Assembly: GCA_022702705.1 (NCBI GenBank)
Contig: CM040427.1
Span: 72,283,283-72,347,282 of the forward strand
Source of the DNA: Papilionanthe hookeriana x Papilionanthe teres
Taxonomy: Eukaryota > Streptophyta > Magnoliopsida > Asparagales > Orchidaceae
Reading direction: 5' to 3'
DNA: 64,000 nt
Below are positions 33,201-44,566 of the stretch, one piece after another (position 1 is the stretch's first letter; every line of letters starts with the position of its first letter). A program made the position numbers and the translations under genes. The notes below the pieces were generated by a model that had not been told where the DNA came from, searched no databases, and saw only the letters and a program-made list of their open reading frames with translations.

Positions 33201-36200
33201 GTGGTAGTTAAGTGGAGGTGGTGGATTGAACAGTTGGAATTGATACAGTACTAATAGTGTTGGGAGACAATAGAGCTAATCGAATGAAATTTCAGTTGTA
33301 GCAATTTTGGGCGAATTTGGGAACACGAGGTTGGTAGAATTTGAGAACATTGGGGCAACAGAATGGAGCATTAGGGCTGTAGAATCTTGCATCACCAAAA
33401 TGGGAGGATCAAGGAAAACTAGCATAATTTGGGAACATATCTTGGAGCTTTAGGACTACCAATTGGAGCTTTCAAGAGTAATTAAATAAGTCCTAATTTA
33501 TTATTTAGTCATAAAATAAGATCTATTATTTTATGACTACCAATTGGGGTACACACAACATTCTGAATCGGTGAGTCCTTAGTGGTAGTTAAGTGGAGGT
33601 GGTGGATTGAACAATTGGAATTGATACAGTACTAATTGTGTTGGGAGACAGTAGAGCTAATCAAATGAAATTTCAGTTGTAGCAATTTTGGGCGAATTTG
33701 GGAACACGAGGTTGGTAGAATTTGAGAACATTGGAGCAACAGAATGGAGCATTAGGGCTGTAGAATCTTGCATCACCAAAATGGGAGGATCAAGGAAAAC
33801 TAGCTTAATTTGGGAACATATCTTGGAGCTTTAGGACTACCAATTGGAGCTTTCAAGAGTAATTAAATAAGTCCTAATTTATTATTTAGTCATAAAATAA
33901 GATCTATTATTTATTTGTATATGATATGGTATGTTATTACAATATTTCTTACATGCATATGATTCTAATATAAAACAATTAAAATATCTTGACAATTATC
34001 TTTAAGAGGTAGCTAGAGACTTAGAATTATCTTTAATTTAAGAATTTAGGACGTGAAAAATGAAAATAATTTGGTCTTCTTATAGATTTTGATGGGTACT
34101 GTACATCTTATATGATGATATATTGCAGCATTCTCTTTTCCTTTCAGTAACAATCAAGTTTGATCACGTTCCTTTTTTATTACAAATTGATTTGATGAGC
34201 CCACCATTGGTATCAACCTGGTTGGGCTAGGTTGTGATTTGTTCTAGCTATCAGTGTTGGCAGTTTGGTGGTGGTCGCCCTTGGTGAAGTGTCCAAGTAA
34301 CGAATGTATGTACCATTTTGATGCTCTTGATGTGAGGAATCTAACAAAGTTGATGTATTGAAATTCTTATGATCAGATTGACTGGAAAATTTTGAGATGA
34401 TTTGTGAATCAAATTTAGGGACAATAGAGAAATGGTGATTTTATGCTGCCATTTTTGCACCGAAATGTTCATAACCTGAAGAAAAATTCAAAGTTATAGA
34501 AGGCTCTTAAATTGGATGTTTAGAGATGTAACAATTTCTAAAGTTTAAATTTAGTTGAATGAGCAGCGCGATATGAAAAGAACATTAAGAACATCAGACA
34601 GAGAGGCAACAATGCTCGTAATGAGCACAGATCTACTTACTATTTGGAAGCACTCCATCTTCCTGCACCTTTTCTTGCATGTAACATCATCAACCTAATT
34701 GTGGTTATTTAAAATTTACCGAATTAAAGACAAAATACATATAATTCATAGGCTGTTGTGATGTTCTGAGCTAGGGACCTTCACTGGCTTGTCTGCGGGA
34801 ACTATGCATGGTGCCTTCACTATGTATTGTTCAAAATGAGTGCAAAACAACCCAATGAAGCCTAAGTGACAAAATATTACTCATGAACACTCCCAAGTTT
34901 ATGCAGCACAACAACTGGTTTCAAACGACGATCTTTTTAAAATGAAACAAATGGAACAATGATGATACAATCGCATCTAATATGTGTAAATAATTTGGCC
35001 ATCAGATGGCAGTGATGATATACCCAAGGATCCTTCAATCTTGCATATAAGGTTCTTTTAATCCTATTTGTCAAATTCAATGCATTTTCCAGACAACTCC
35101 AATTTCTAAATTGCATATGAAATTTATTGTTACTGCTTTCAATTTGTAGATACTGGCTTGAGAGTTCCTCTCAAATCAACATGGAAAGCCCAAACTCAAA
35201 TCCAATTCTTTTTTAGTTAACAGAAAAACTTGGGCTGCTATGTTTATTAGTGATAAAAAGTTGAATCATTGTAAGATTTTAAGGTTCGACATTTCTGAGT
35301 CAATCAAACAACAGCGCTACATCTTTCTTTAAAATTGAAAGATTAGCTCAACTTCAAAGCATCCTGAAATTCAGCTATATTATGATTCAATATAAACACG
35401 TGACATTTCTGAGTCAATAAAACAACGGCGCTACATCTTGCTTTAAAATTGAAAGAGTAGCTTAACTTCAAAGCATCCTGAAATTCAGCTATAATATGAT
35501 TCAAAAACATGTGACATTGAATTTACAAACAACATCAGTCAAATGGTAAAATAGTGGTTGACATCAACAATGTACCAAAATCAAGACATTATAACTAACC
35601 CTAAATAAAACTGTTCTGGAATCATAACAACCCTAAAGTAGCCAAGGCTCAAATGAATGGTGCAAGTACTGCACTCTATTTGGTATTGCGATCCTCTTAT
35701 TTTAGAGTCTTTCAGAGTTTCAGAGAAAAAATATATAAAGTTAGATCATTATGGGTCTGGGATGCTTCAAAATTCAATTACGACAACCATGATCTTTGGT
35801 GAGCCTTGCTTGTTTGAGTTTGAGACAACTTATACTCACGCTGTCATGAATTAACTGAACTTTAATTTATTGCTCAGTATAGAAACTTCTGCTCCCATGC
35901 TTCTTATTTCTAGCTGGACAAGTCAAGATAGGCCTCTCAGATTGTCTATTCTTTTGTTCGCTTTGAGGTAGCTGATCCATATATTGAGAATTATCAGAAT
36001 CCTCGTTGCTTTTGGCTCAGTTATTTGTACTTTTCCTCACTAGGCAACCGTACTGCACCGGTTGCCAATACATCAACATTTGATCTATTTTCTCCTCAAA
36101 TTCCCTGATCGTTTTCATAATGCATAGGTTTCTATACAGTGAGTACGTTGGTAATAATTAATATAATATGTAAGACCATCCATTAAAATTACAAAAAGTA

Positions 36201-36730
36201 GAAAAAAACCATATCTTCCCTTCAAATTCCTTTACAACAATCCCCAGATGCAGAGTTCCTTCTTCAAATCCATCCTAAACTTGTCAAAATCCTGCACGCG
36301 AGTTCCTTTCACAAGTTCACCTCTTTTTCAGTTGGACCCATTCGATCATCAATTGGGTTTTAGTCGATTGCCTATTTGGTTTATCCTCAAACGTCTAACC
36401 AATCTCTGAAATTTTCTGTGTTTGAAATATGCAAATTTTTATTTCAAAGCTCAATCTCGTCCTGGCAAACGACCTAAAATAAAAAAAATCCTCGCACCCT
36501 TTCACATGTCTTAGAGATGCCAATATAACTTGGTCCTTCCTGTTTGTAAGCTAATGCAAATACGTGCAAACCACTTTATATTATAATAATAAAACCGATG
36601 CGAAGTATAATCTACAACAAACGATAGTCTATTTCTCAGTACTGGTGCTTGGGTAAGTAATTTTAGTTATCCACAAAAAAACTCATTCTTTGCTTCCTTT
36701 ATCCTAGGCAAAACTTGATTCAACAATAAA

Positions 36731-36764
<34 letters not shown>

Positions 36765-39309
36765 TCTGCTGCTTTTGACCATCTGAAAGAAACTTCATTT
36801 TACTGATACATATTTTCTTTGCTTTTGTTATTTAGCTGTCTTTGTTCAAATGAACTCAAAAGCATGAGTAATTGGTCCAACCAATCAAAACTACAATGTT
36901 TAGGTAAATGCTTGACACCGAAATATTAAATTAAACCGATTCTTACTTGGTGTACCCTTATCGGGACTTCCTTAATTGTTGGCTGTCAAAGGACTTGTGT
37001 TATGGCCCCAGGAAGTGTGGATTGTACTTTGGTGCATGTTTGTTGTCTCTATTGTTGTAAACTTGCCGTCAATTACTTGTGTAAAGTTAAAAAGCTCCAA
37101 AACCTCTTGGAATTATTGTGGGTCTTGCACTTCTATGACCTGCCTTTATTTGTACCTTGTGAGTTGGGGAGAAAATTTCATAGCTGTTCTTTAGAACAAT
37201 GGAGTTCATTTTTGTTGCATCACAATGGGAAATTGTTTATCCTCAGATATTTCCTTTCTCCCTTCAATGAAACCTCCCAACAAGTTGATTTTCTTTCTTC
37301 TGTCAAAAAGTGTGTGGGAAAGATGCACTTGAAAACAAAATTTGTTAATTTGAAGCAATTTGTTATTGCCAACCTAATCTCATGTTTTTTGGCTTATTAA
37401 ACTTTTAACTGATTTCCATGATGAGAATCTTAACGTTGCAATTTAAAAATAATATTAATAAAAAATCTTGACGTTGCAATAGATCTTTCTATTTCTTGAG
37501 TTGATATTTTGACATTGATGGCTTGGGCCAAGTAATCTGGGGTGTTGTTATGGGCGGTCCAAGGGTGTTTCTTAATTTTGCATTTTTAATGAATTTTAAA
37601 ATTTATTTTAGATGAGCATCGACTCTTTTATGGTTATTCCAAATAACACATAACAAAGTCTGCAGGCATCCTTTCATGCTTTGTAGTTTTGTTTTATGCT
37701 GTGACGGAGCTGTCTTAATTGTAGATGGGATTTCCATTTTTTTTTTATTTTTTTGGATTACTGGAATTTGTGCGAATCATCTGAGGCTTTTTTAAAAAAA
37801 TAAATCGTTGAGCAAATTTCAAGAAAATTCAAATGTGGTTTTTCATTCAAGTTTGGAGTGAAAGGCTGAGAGCCAATTGAAGAGCGGCTGTGGTTGGCTG
37901 CTTGGGTACATGCATCTGCCTACCCATATGCATGTTTGGGCCCATTTTTTTGGGCTATATTGACCTTTTCTAGATTTCAAAATCACAAGGCTATTTTGTG
38001 GGGTTTTATACTTAATTCTAGCTCTTTTAAGCCCCAACTGAACTTCAGGAGACAATTTCTAGTTATTTTGGAGAATTAAAGTATGTTCTTTTTAACAATT
38101 TTTGTCTTGAACAACTTGCTTAATTCATTAAACCTAAAAGCAACCAAGTATTTGGGTTATAAACTTTCAGAATCAGCTCCAAAGATCATTTGAACGCAGT
38201 TTTCAATAAGTTTATACTCAACACGATGCGATTAGGCGAGATGTTCCAAATAGTACAAAGAATGGATTAATCCTAGTCTAAATAGGTTTAAGAGGCTGTA
38301 GAATATAACTAGAAATCTTTTAGACCATTTAAGTGGTCAAATTGCTCTTAAATTTTCATGTTTACAGTTGGTACAAGTATACCGACGGTTGAATTTGACA
38401 AGTACAAGACCTGCTCATCATTGCTATTGGTCTCTTGTTTTTGATTGATTCTCACTTGACATCATATCACCCATCTACCACATTGATAGACCTCATGCAC
38501 CATTCACTGTTCTTCAAAACTCTCCATCATAGAAGTTCCACACCCTCTCAGAAACAATTCAGTTCATCATAGCCCTGTCTCGTCTGGCATTAGAGATGAA
38601 GATAGACGGAATAATTTTCAATCGATGTAGTAAAATATTTTGAACTGAGTTAAGGCCCATTACTTTCACTTTTAGTTTTGGGGCATTTAATTACATCCAC
38701 CCATTTCCTATGTACTTATATATCTAACATCTAAACTTTACTTTGTCCATTTATACCACTTAAATCTTCCTTATCACATAAAAGATACCACTGTTTTAAC
38801 TTTTAAAAGGGGAAATACACCTTTTTATGCCTAGGTAAGGTGGTGGCATATATGTAAAAGTTAAAGTTTTGGTGCTGGACATGTAAATACATAGGAATTA
38901 AGTTTTATGCATGTAAATTGTGGTAAAAATTCTGGAAGCGATCCACGAATGTATCAAATAAACTGCTGTAGATTGTATCTGAGCTATATTTTAGTTAAGG
39001 GAGTTGGTATTTAGCCAAAAATCTTGATATTTCTGCAATCACAAGTAGCTGAAGTAGCCAACTTTATTATATAGTAGATTGTTTTCCAAATTTAAATGTA
39101 TTTTTATGTTGTTGGCAGTTGATATGATGAAGGCCGGCGCCACAGTGATTCTCCGCAATGCGAAGATTGATATGTTCAAGGGGTCCATGAGGCTGGCTGT
39201 GGACAAGTGGGGGCGTGTTGAGGTAACTGAACCCGCGAGCTTCACCGTCAAAGAAGATAACAATCTGTCTTTAGTGGAGTATGAGTTGGTTAATGTGGCT
39301 GAAGAGTGA
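30278..39309 (+). CDS. OB-fold nucleic-acid-binding protein, SOSS-B/hSSB-like (two exons)
   Basis: Exons 30278-30527 and 39119-39309 join in frame (250 + 191 = 441 nt, 146 residues plus stop). The donor is CAGG|GTTTGT and the acceptor TTGGCAG|TTGAT, so a Val codon spans the junction. A short Ala/Gly-rich N-terminus is followed by the OB-fold: KPVFVKVDQLKPGTKGH, VKVIDSKTVLQK, IAECIVGDETGTIIFTARND, then after the intron MMKAGATVILRNAKIDMFKG, MRLAVDKWGRVEVTE and SFTVKEDNNLSLVEYELVNV. These are the diagnostic strands of the plant family related to the SOSS complex ssDNA-binding subunit B. Length is normal for the family and no residue is disrupted. The role in single-stranded nucleic acid binding is inferred from the family. 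The 8.6-kb intron is unusual for so small a gene. The ORF frames that run past the donor or before the acceptor are intronic read-through. Confidence 0.92.
32953..32992. repeat. Poly(A) tract in intron
   Basis: A run of about 30 A after AGAAAAAG. It could be the tail of an old retroposed sequence, but nothing upstream reads as a SINE, LINE or processed gene. Confidence 0.85.
33166..33914. repeat. Tandem duplication, 381-bp period, in intron
   Basis: Two nearly identical copies: CATTCTGAATCGGTGAGTCC begins at 33178 and 33559, and both end with GTCATAAAATAAGATCTATT. Only a handful of substitutions are seen, so the duplication is recent. Confidence 0.92.
35288..35520. repeat. Tandem duplication, 114-bp period, in intron
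   Basis: GACATTTCTGAGTCAAT recurs at 35288 and 35402, with GCATCCTGAAATTCAGCTAT in both. A third partial start (GTGACATTGA) follows at about 35512. Confidence 0.88.
36730..36764. repeat. (CT)n microsatellite in intron
   Basis: CT repeats broken once by TT. Confidence 0.95.
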
Positions 39310-40668
39310 AAATAATTCTTAGTCCACCCCTACTGTTATACAAAAATATATTTGGATGGAAAGAAAGGCTTTTATGTATCCCTCCCTCATCATTTAACAA
39401 GGCAATTTGTGTTTTGTGGGCAAGCTTTTCTTATGTTGATTGTCTTCCTTGAAAAAACGTTTTACTTTTACTGGTTTTACACTTTGTATGCATTTTGCTC
39501 ATTGAATTTTATGATGTGATTGGGTTTCTAAAATGTTTTGTAAATGTTGAAATGTTAGTGTTTAATATGTAATTTTATAAATTATATGATATATACATGT
39601 AAATCTTAGAATGCTAATATAATTCATATATCTAATTTTAATGAAAATATTGATGTATATTAATGCCCCTAAAATGTAAGCTTTGTTATTCAATACTATA
39701 CAGATTTGACCTTGATTTATTCTGTACATATGTGGTTCTTCATTCGGTTCAATTTTAACCTGAGCCGGGCCCAACTGATGTCTTCGGATTCATTGAAAAA
39801 TCAGAGGAATGGAAAATGATAATTCTGGCATTTGATTTAACCGCACGTTAAATTTTGATTCATTTTAATGATCAACTCTAATCGACTACGAACGCAGTTG
39901 TTTTGAAGACACCATTGCACTTTTTCATGGAAAGTGTGTAATTTGTGAATTGATCTTACAGCTAGTGGCTGTTGGGTTTTTTTTTTTATTTATATTTTAT
40001 ATATATATATAATTTATGAGTTTATACATCGAAAGTGTGATCTGACAGAGATCTAATGGTGTGGAGGTAAAAGATGTGAAGGAGAAAGATTTACTGTAAA
40101 GAGATCGTCAGGACCATCAAGCAGATCGAGGCAAGCAGGACGTGCTAATTAAAGTCGAGCCAACCTAAAAGTTAATAGAAGAATGGCTAATTGATGTTGA
40201 GCAAACAACTAAACAATAAGTTTAAGCAGGAGGATGTCTTAAATCTACACACTAGAGAGAGGGAGAGAGAGATCAACAATCTTGACATTATGCTCTGGTG
40301 CTAAACGACAAAAGAGTCCCCCGATCTTGGATAGGGAGGAAGCCATCCAATATCTCGACAGAGCTGGGTTGACACCAATCAATCACAACCGATTCAAACA
40401 CATCGATGCGCCGTGACAACTAAAATATGCATTCTCCCCGCAAACCTCTAAAGTCGAGCCCTAGAACTATTCAAGATTCTGACACTAGAATCATATAAAG
40501 GATGATCAATAGGAGCGACGAACCTAAAATGGAATAATCGGGAGTTCGACGACTAAAGGAGATTCAATGTATAAGTGTCGTTTCACAATAATTCTAACAC
40601 TTTGAAATCAGGGACATATATGATTATTTAAAGCTCTCTCTATTTCTCACTATGTTTCACGGATGTTA
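39310..40668. other. 3' flank of the OB-fold gene and intergenic DNA
   Basis: The first 200 bases are presumably the 3' UTR, T-rich with several AATAAT-like words. From about 40020 to 40660 composition rises (GATCGAGGCAAGCAGGACG, CCCCCGATCTTGG), suggesting an older transposon remnant, but no domain or terminal structure is visible. Confidence 0.5.
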
Positions 40669-40673
40669 TTTTG
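40669..40673. other. Target-site duplication ACGGA (left)
   Basis: Exact match to 43523-43527, immediately outside the LTR ends of the copia element. Confidence 0.93.
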
Positions 40674-41091
40674 ACCCCCAATTAATGAACTAAGGTAAAA
40701 GGGCACTTTCGTAATGTGGTACAGCTCACCTACCTCTCACCTACAACTTTCTTGCTATGTATAAATAGAGAGGGTGTTAGGCTTAGGAGGGCAAGGGAAG
40801 AGGTCTTAAGCTACCATAAAGGATGAGAGAATAGCTAGAGAGCTAGAGAGGAGGAGAGCATCTTGAGGCCTTGTATCAAGGTGTCGCTTGAGAGGGAGGC
40901 TATAGAAGGAAGATGAGGGCTCATCTCTATGTATAAGCTATGTATTCTCCATTTCTTTTGCCTTAGTGAACTATTTGATTGATTCCCTCTCGTGGACGTA
41001 GATCCAATTGGATTGAACCACGTAAACGATCCGTGTTTGCTTGTGTTCTTTGCGTTTCATTTATATGCCACGAAGTACATATCTCACAACA
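40674..41091 (+). repeat. 5' LTR of the copia element
   Basis: 418 bp, TGTTATTTTGAC to CTCACAACA. TATAAATAG at 40760-40768 is a good TATA box. It matches the 3' LTR with a few substitutions but lacks about 44 bp of the ACCTACCTCCC repeat found there. Confidence 0.92.
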
Positions 41092-41756
41092 ATTGACGCT
41101 GTTTGTGAGAAGATCCATAGTTGTTAGCTAGAGGTGTTTGTGGCCAACGACAAAGATGAGGAGCTCGACATTCAAGAACAGAGGAGCAGGCGGATCGCGT
41201 TGCAGGAGGCCGGATCGCTACAGATTCGGTGAGCAGCAGAAGCTTTAATCGATTGGATTCGCACCGTAGGTTGTGTGGTTCGACGAGATGGAGGAGGAAC
41301 GATCTGCGAAGAGGCAGATCTCGATGAGGAGGAGGATTTCCGCGACAGCTAGCGCACGCCGCAACGGAAGCATGTGGAGCGCGTCGCGACAGGAATTTTA
41401 CATTCAGCTAGTCGCAACTTTTCTTGATTAAAGCTGGTGTGGGAATTTTATTTTTCAGCTACAGCGTTTCTTGACTAAATTAGAAAGCTGATGCAGAGGA
41501 AAAACTATTAATCGTGCAGCGGCGGAGTAATTAATTGAAAGAGAATCAAAGAATATTATATTCCTACTAAAGGAATATTCCTAAAAACTTGAAGCTGACA
41601 GTGTGAACATAATTTCTGGAGGAAAATCACTTGTCCGGAAATTTCTCCAGGAGAAAATTAATTTGGAAGGTTAACTCCTGCGGGTGGTCAGCTCTCGGAA
41701 TTCAACAGGTGCTCAGCGGAACGGATTTCAGACATTAATGTGATCAAGCCACAATA
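41092..41756 (+). other. Leader of the copia element
   Basis: Untranslated leader between the 5' LTR and gag. It is GC-rich near 41160-41390 (GGAGCAGGCGGATCGCG), with no sustained reading frame. Confidence 0.7.
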
Positions 41757-42284
41757 ATGGGATCCGCTAAATTTGACATTGAGAAATTCACAAGAAAAAA
41801 TGATTTCGGCCTGTGGAGAGTCAAGATAAGGGTCTTGCTGGTTCAGCAAGGTGTTGCAGAAGCCTTTCAAGGGCTGGCGGCACTGCCGGCCGACATGATA
41901 GAGAAAGAGAAGTTTGGTATACTGGACAAAGCTCATATTTTGATAATCTTGAGCTTGGGCGATAAGGTTTTGATGGAGGTGTCGAGGGAGATAACTACTC
42001 AAGCACTTTGGGCCAAACTCGAAGTACTCTACCTGACCAAGTCCCTGGTTAATAGACTATTTTTGAAGCAGCACCTATACTCTTTCAAAATGCACGAAGA
42101 CAAATCAGTCTCGGAGCAGATCGACGAGTTCAACAAGATCATAGATGATCTTGAGAACATCGATGTCAAGATGGATAACGAGGACAAGGCACTGCTGTTG
42201 CTAAACTCCATTCCTAAGATTTACGAGCATTTCAAGGAAGTTATGGATGAGGTTCAAGCGCTGATTAGAGCCAAAGAACTTTAG
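41757..42284 (+). pseudogene. Copia Gag, N-terminal 175 codons then stop
   Basis: ATG at 41757. GSAKFDIEKFTRKNDFGLWR at the start, LWAKLEVLYLTKSLVNRLFL in the middle and KMHEDKSVSEQIDEFNKIID further on are the conserved copia (UBN2/gag-polypeptide) motifs. LLLLNSIPKIYEHFKEVMDE follows. A TAG at 42282-42284 ends the frame within the basic C-terminal region. The zinc knuckle that should follow is in another frame, so at least one indel is present. Confidence 0.88.
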
Positions 42285-42421
42285 AGGAAGCATGACAGGT
42301 ACAAGGAAATCAGCGGAGACGGTCTTATTATCAGAGGCAGGTCGGACAAGAAGAATCAAGAAATAGTCAGAACAGATCAAAGTTAGGAAAGGATGGCAGA
42401 AACTAGTCATCAAGAGGATCT

Positions 42422-42592
42422 TTCAAGTGCTATCATTGTCACATGGATGGTCATTTCAAGAGGAACTGTCCAGACAGGAAGAATAAATATCAAGAAAAGC
42501 CAAAAGAATCACGAGAAGCAAGTGTAACCTCTGATGACTACGAGTCAGCTGAAGCCCTGATGATCACAGAGTCAAAATCCAGTAATGAGTAG
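42422..42592 (+). pseudogene. Copia Gag zinc knuckle and linker, frameshifted
   Basis: FKCYHCHMDGHFKRNCPDR is a CX2CX4HX4C nucleic-acid-binding knuckle, cysteines at 42428 and 42467. The acidic linker SVTSDDYESAEALMITES follows. The frame ends at TAG 42590-42592, at the place where the family has Trp just before ILDSG. Confidence 0.82.
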
Positions 42593-42988
42593 ATCCTTGA
42601 CTCATGGTGCTCTTTCCATATGTGCCCTCACAAAGACTGGTTCGAGACACTGCAACTGGAAAATGATGGGTCCGTCCTACTAGGAGATACTAAAGCTCGC
42701 AGAGTAGTTGGCAGTGGATCAATCAAGATAAGGATGTTTGATGGAGCTGAACAAGTGTTGAAAAATGTCAGGTGCATACCAGAGCTCAAAAGAAACTTGA
42801 TTTCTTCATGTACGTTAGAGTCAAGTGAATACTCTTTCAAAGCGAAAAATGGCTATATCATAGTAACCAAAGACTCTCGTATCATCATGAAAGGAGTTAG
42901 GAAAAATGGGTTATATTCTCTTATTGGAAGAACTACGATTGCTAAGTCCAGGTACTGTTCGGACTTAACAAAATTAAGCAAGGGCTGA
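42593..42988 (+). pseudogene. Copia protease and start of pre-integrase region
   Basis: ILDSWCSFHMCPHKDWF is the protease active-site segment, but the catalytic Asp-Ser-Gly has become Asp-Ser-Trp, so it would not be active. VLLGDTKARRVVGSGSI and VRCIPELKRNLISSCTLE follow, then NGLYSLIGRT from the gag-pre-integrase region. The frame stops at 42988, 72 bases before the 3' LTR, which marks the internal deletion. Confidence 0.85.
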
Positions 42989-43060
42989 GGGCCCCCTCAG
43001 GGGCCAGGTGGAGGGAATCTTTACTTCGAAGCTTCTCAATTGAGGGTCAAGGTGGAGAAT

Positions 43061-43522
43061 TGTTATTTTGACTCCCAATTAATGAACTAAGGTAAAATGA
43101 CACTTTCGTAATGTGGTACCGCTCACCTACCACCTCACCTACCTCCCACCTACCGCTCACCTACCTCCCACCTACCACTCTCTTGCTATGTATAAATAGA
43201 GAGGGTGTTAGGCTTAGGAGGGTCAGGGAAAAGGTCTTAAGCTACCACAAAGGAGGAGAGAATAACAAGAGAGCTAGAGAGGAGAAGAGCATCTTGAGAC
43301 CTTGTATCAAAGTGTCTCTTGAGAGGGAGGCTATAGAAGGAAGATGAGGGCTCATCTCTATGTATAAGCTATGTATTCTTCATTTCTTTTTCCTCAGTGA
43401 ACTATTTGATTGATTCCCTCACGTGGACGTAGATCCAGTTGGATCAAACCACGTAAATGATTTGTGTTTGCTTGTGTTATTTGCATTTCATTTCTATGTC
43501 AGGAAGTACATATCTCACAACA
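43061..43522 (+). repeat. 3' LTR of the copia element
   Basis: 462 bp. It differs from the 5' LTR mainly by an expanded CACCTACCTCCCACCTACC repeat at 43125-43180. TATAAATAG at 43191-43199 points toward the NFD6-like gene, whose own TATA box is about 330 bp beyond the LTR end. Confidence 0.92.
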
Positions 43523-43527
43523 ACGGA
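43523..43527. other. Target-site duplication ACGGA (right)
   Basis: Exact repeat of 40669-40673. Confidence 0.93.
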
Positions 43528-43852
43528 CAAGTCTAGATTCAACATGGTTATAAACAAGTTAAAATTAATTATTGAGCTAGCTCAAATTCGATTTGATAAA
43601 TGGCTCAAGAATTCAGATCAATGAACTAACTAGCCAAATTTAAGCCAACTCCAGTCCTATACGTTAACTCAAGAATCAAATCATTTTAAAATATTAATAT
43701 AAAGTATATTTAAAATGAAAAATATTAAATACAAAATTCATAAAAATAAATAATTGTTATTTCATTTTTAATTTTTTATTTATATTTTTTAATTATATAT
43801 AAAGTAATAATTTGTATATACTAAAATCATTTTCTCCCCGGCTCCACTTCTA
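43528..43852 (+). other. Presumed upstream promoter region of the NFD6-like gene
   Basis: AT-rich spacer between the copia LTR and the TATA box, with no ORF. If the TATA box belongs to the gene at 49440, this is all of the native upstream region left between two transposons. Confidence 0.5.
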
Positions 43853-43860
43853 CTATATAA
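43853..43860 (+). promoter_or_regulatory. TATA box of the NFD6-like gene, cut off by a transposon
   Basis: CTATATAA, followed 25-30 bases later by CAAAGCAGAACC, a plausible transcription start. With the Harbinger element (43908-49353) and one TAA removed, the TATA box would lie about 135 bp before the ATG at 49440. That fits a short plant 5' UTR. Confidence 0.6.
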
Positions 43861-43904
43861 CCCGATCAATCAAAGCAGAACCATGGTGCCTCTCTTGCGC
43901 TCTT

Positions 43905-43907
43905 TAA
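43905..43907. other. Target-site duplication TAA (left)
   Basis: TAA precedes GGGCCTGTTTGG; TAA at 49354-49356 follows the right end. Three-base TAA/TTA duplications are typical of PIF/Harbinger elements. Confidence 0.88.
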
Positions 43908-43919
43908 GGGCCTGTTTGG

Positions 43920-44566
43920 AAGCAATTTGTCTTTGCTTCATTTCAATTGCTAATTCTTACTTCGTGAAGCATTATGCGAGGAAGCATTGCGAGAAAGTTC
44001 TTGTATGTTTGGTTGCGAATTTGTGGAAAAGCAATTACGGGCGAAAAATGACTGGATCTGCTCCTGTTTATTAGAAGCTGTTTTAATATTTGGATATATT
44101 TATGTAAGATGAAATATTTGAAAGTAAAATAAATTTTTTTTTTTTAATTTTATATTTAAATATACAAATTTATAAATTGAAATTAGATTTTTTTATTTTT
44201 ATATCTTTAATATATATTTTCTATATATATAGTGAACTATTGATTCAATTCAATAATTCACTATATAGGTTAAATTCTTTAAGTGTATTAACAAAATATT
44301 TACGAGCTTCGTTATATTTTAATTTAATTGTAAAATAAAATATTTAGTTATCTTTTAATTTTAATGAATTATATATATATATATTAAAATTTTTATAATT
44401 TAAAAAGATTGTTCATATTAATAAAAAATTTACGAGCTTTATAAAATATTTTAAATAGATTCTTCAAATTATATTAAAAATTTAATAACACAACGAGAGA
44501 GCGCTTCCAAATCTCAAAATAGTCATGGAGTTCTACGCGATTGCAAATCTCAAAATAGTCATAGAG
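43920..44566. other. Left subterminal region of the Harbinger element
   Basis: AT-rich filler with no gene. Near the end, GAAGCATTATGCGAG and GAAGCATTGCGAG form a short direct repeat; CAAATCTCAAAATAGTCAT is also repeated at 44503 and 44545. Confidence 0.6.

Larger units (their letters stand above)
30528..39118 (+). other. 8.6-kb intron of the OB-fold gene
   Basis: AT-rich, beginning GTTTGTTTTAC and ending ATGTTGTTGGCAG. It contains only duplicated and low-complexity DNA (listed separately), no LTR pair and no recognised protein. A 132-codon ORF at 37002-37400 matches nothing I know. A diverged duplication (31625-31765 versus 31812-31945, sharing AGAGAGGTTGAT and GAGTGTTCCTGC/GAGCGTTCTTGC) lies near the 5' end. 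Confidence 0.8.
40674..43522 (+). mobile_element. Ty1/copia element, internally deleted, gag-protease only
   Basis: A 2849-bp element with LTRs TG..CA, TSD ACGGA, and a purine-rich GGTCAAGGTGGAGAAT before the 3' LTR. The interior encodes a copia Gag, a zinc knuckle, a protease and the first part of the pre-integrase region. It then jumps within 72 bp to the 3' LTR. Integrase, reverse transcriptase and RNase H are missing. Gag and protease are in different frames and carry stops. The bases after the 5' LTR (ATTGACGCTGTTTGTGAG) should be the primer site, but I could not assign a tRNA. Confidence 0.92.

Noticed and set aside
37002..37400. 132-codon ORF inside the OB-fold gene's intron
   Set aside because: No recognisable domain, no second copy in the window, and ordinary AT-rich surroundings.
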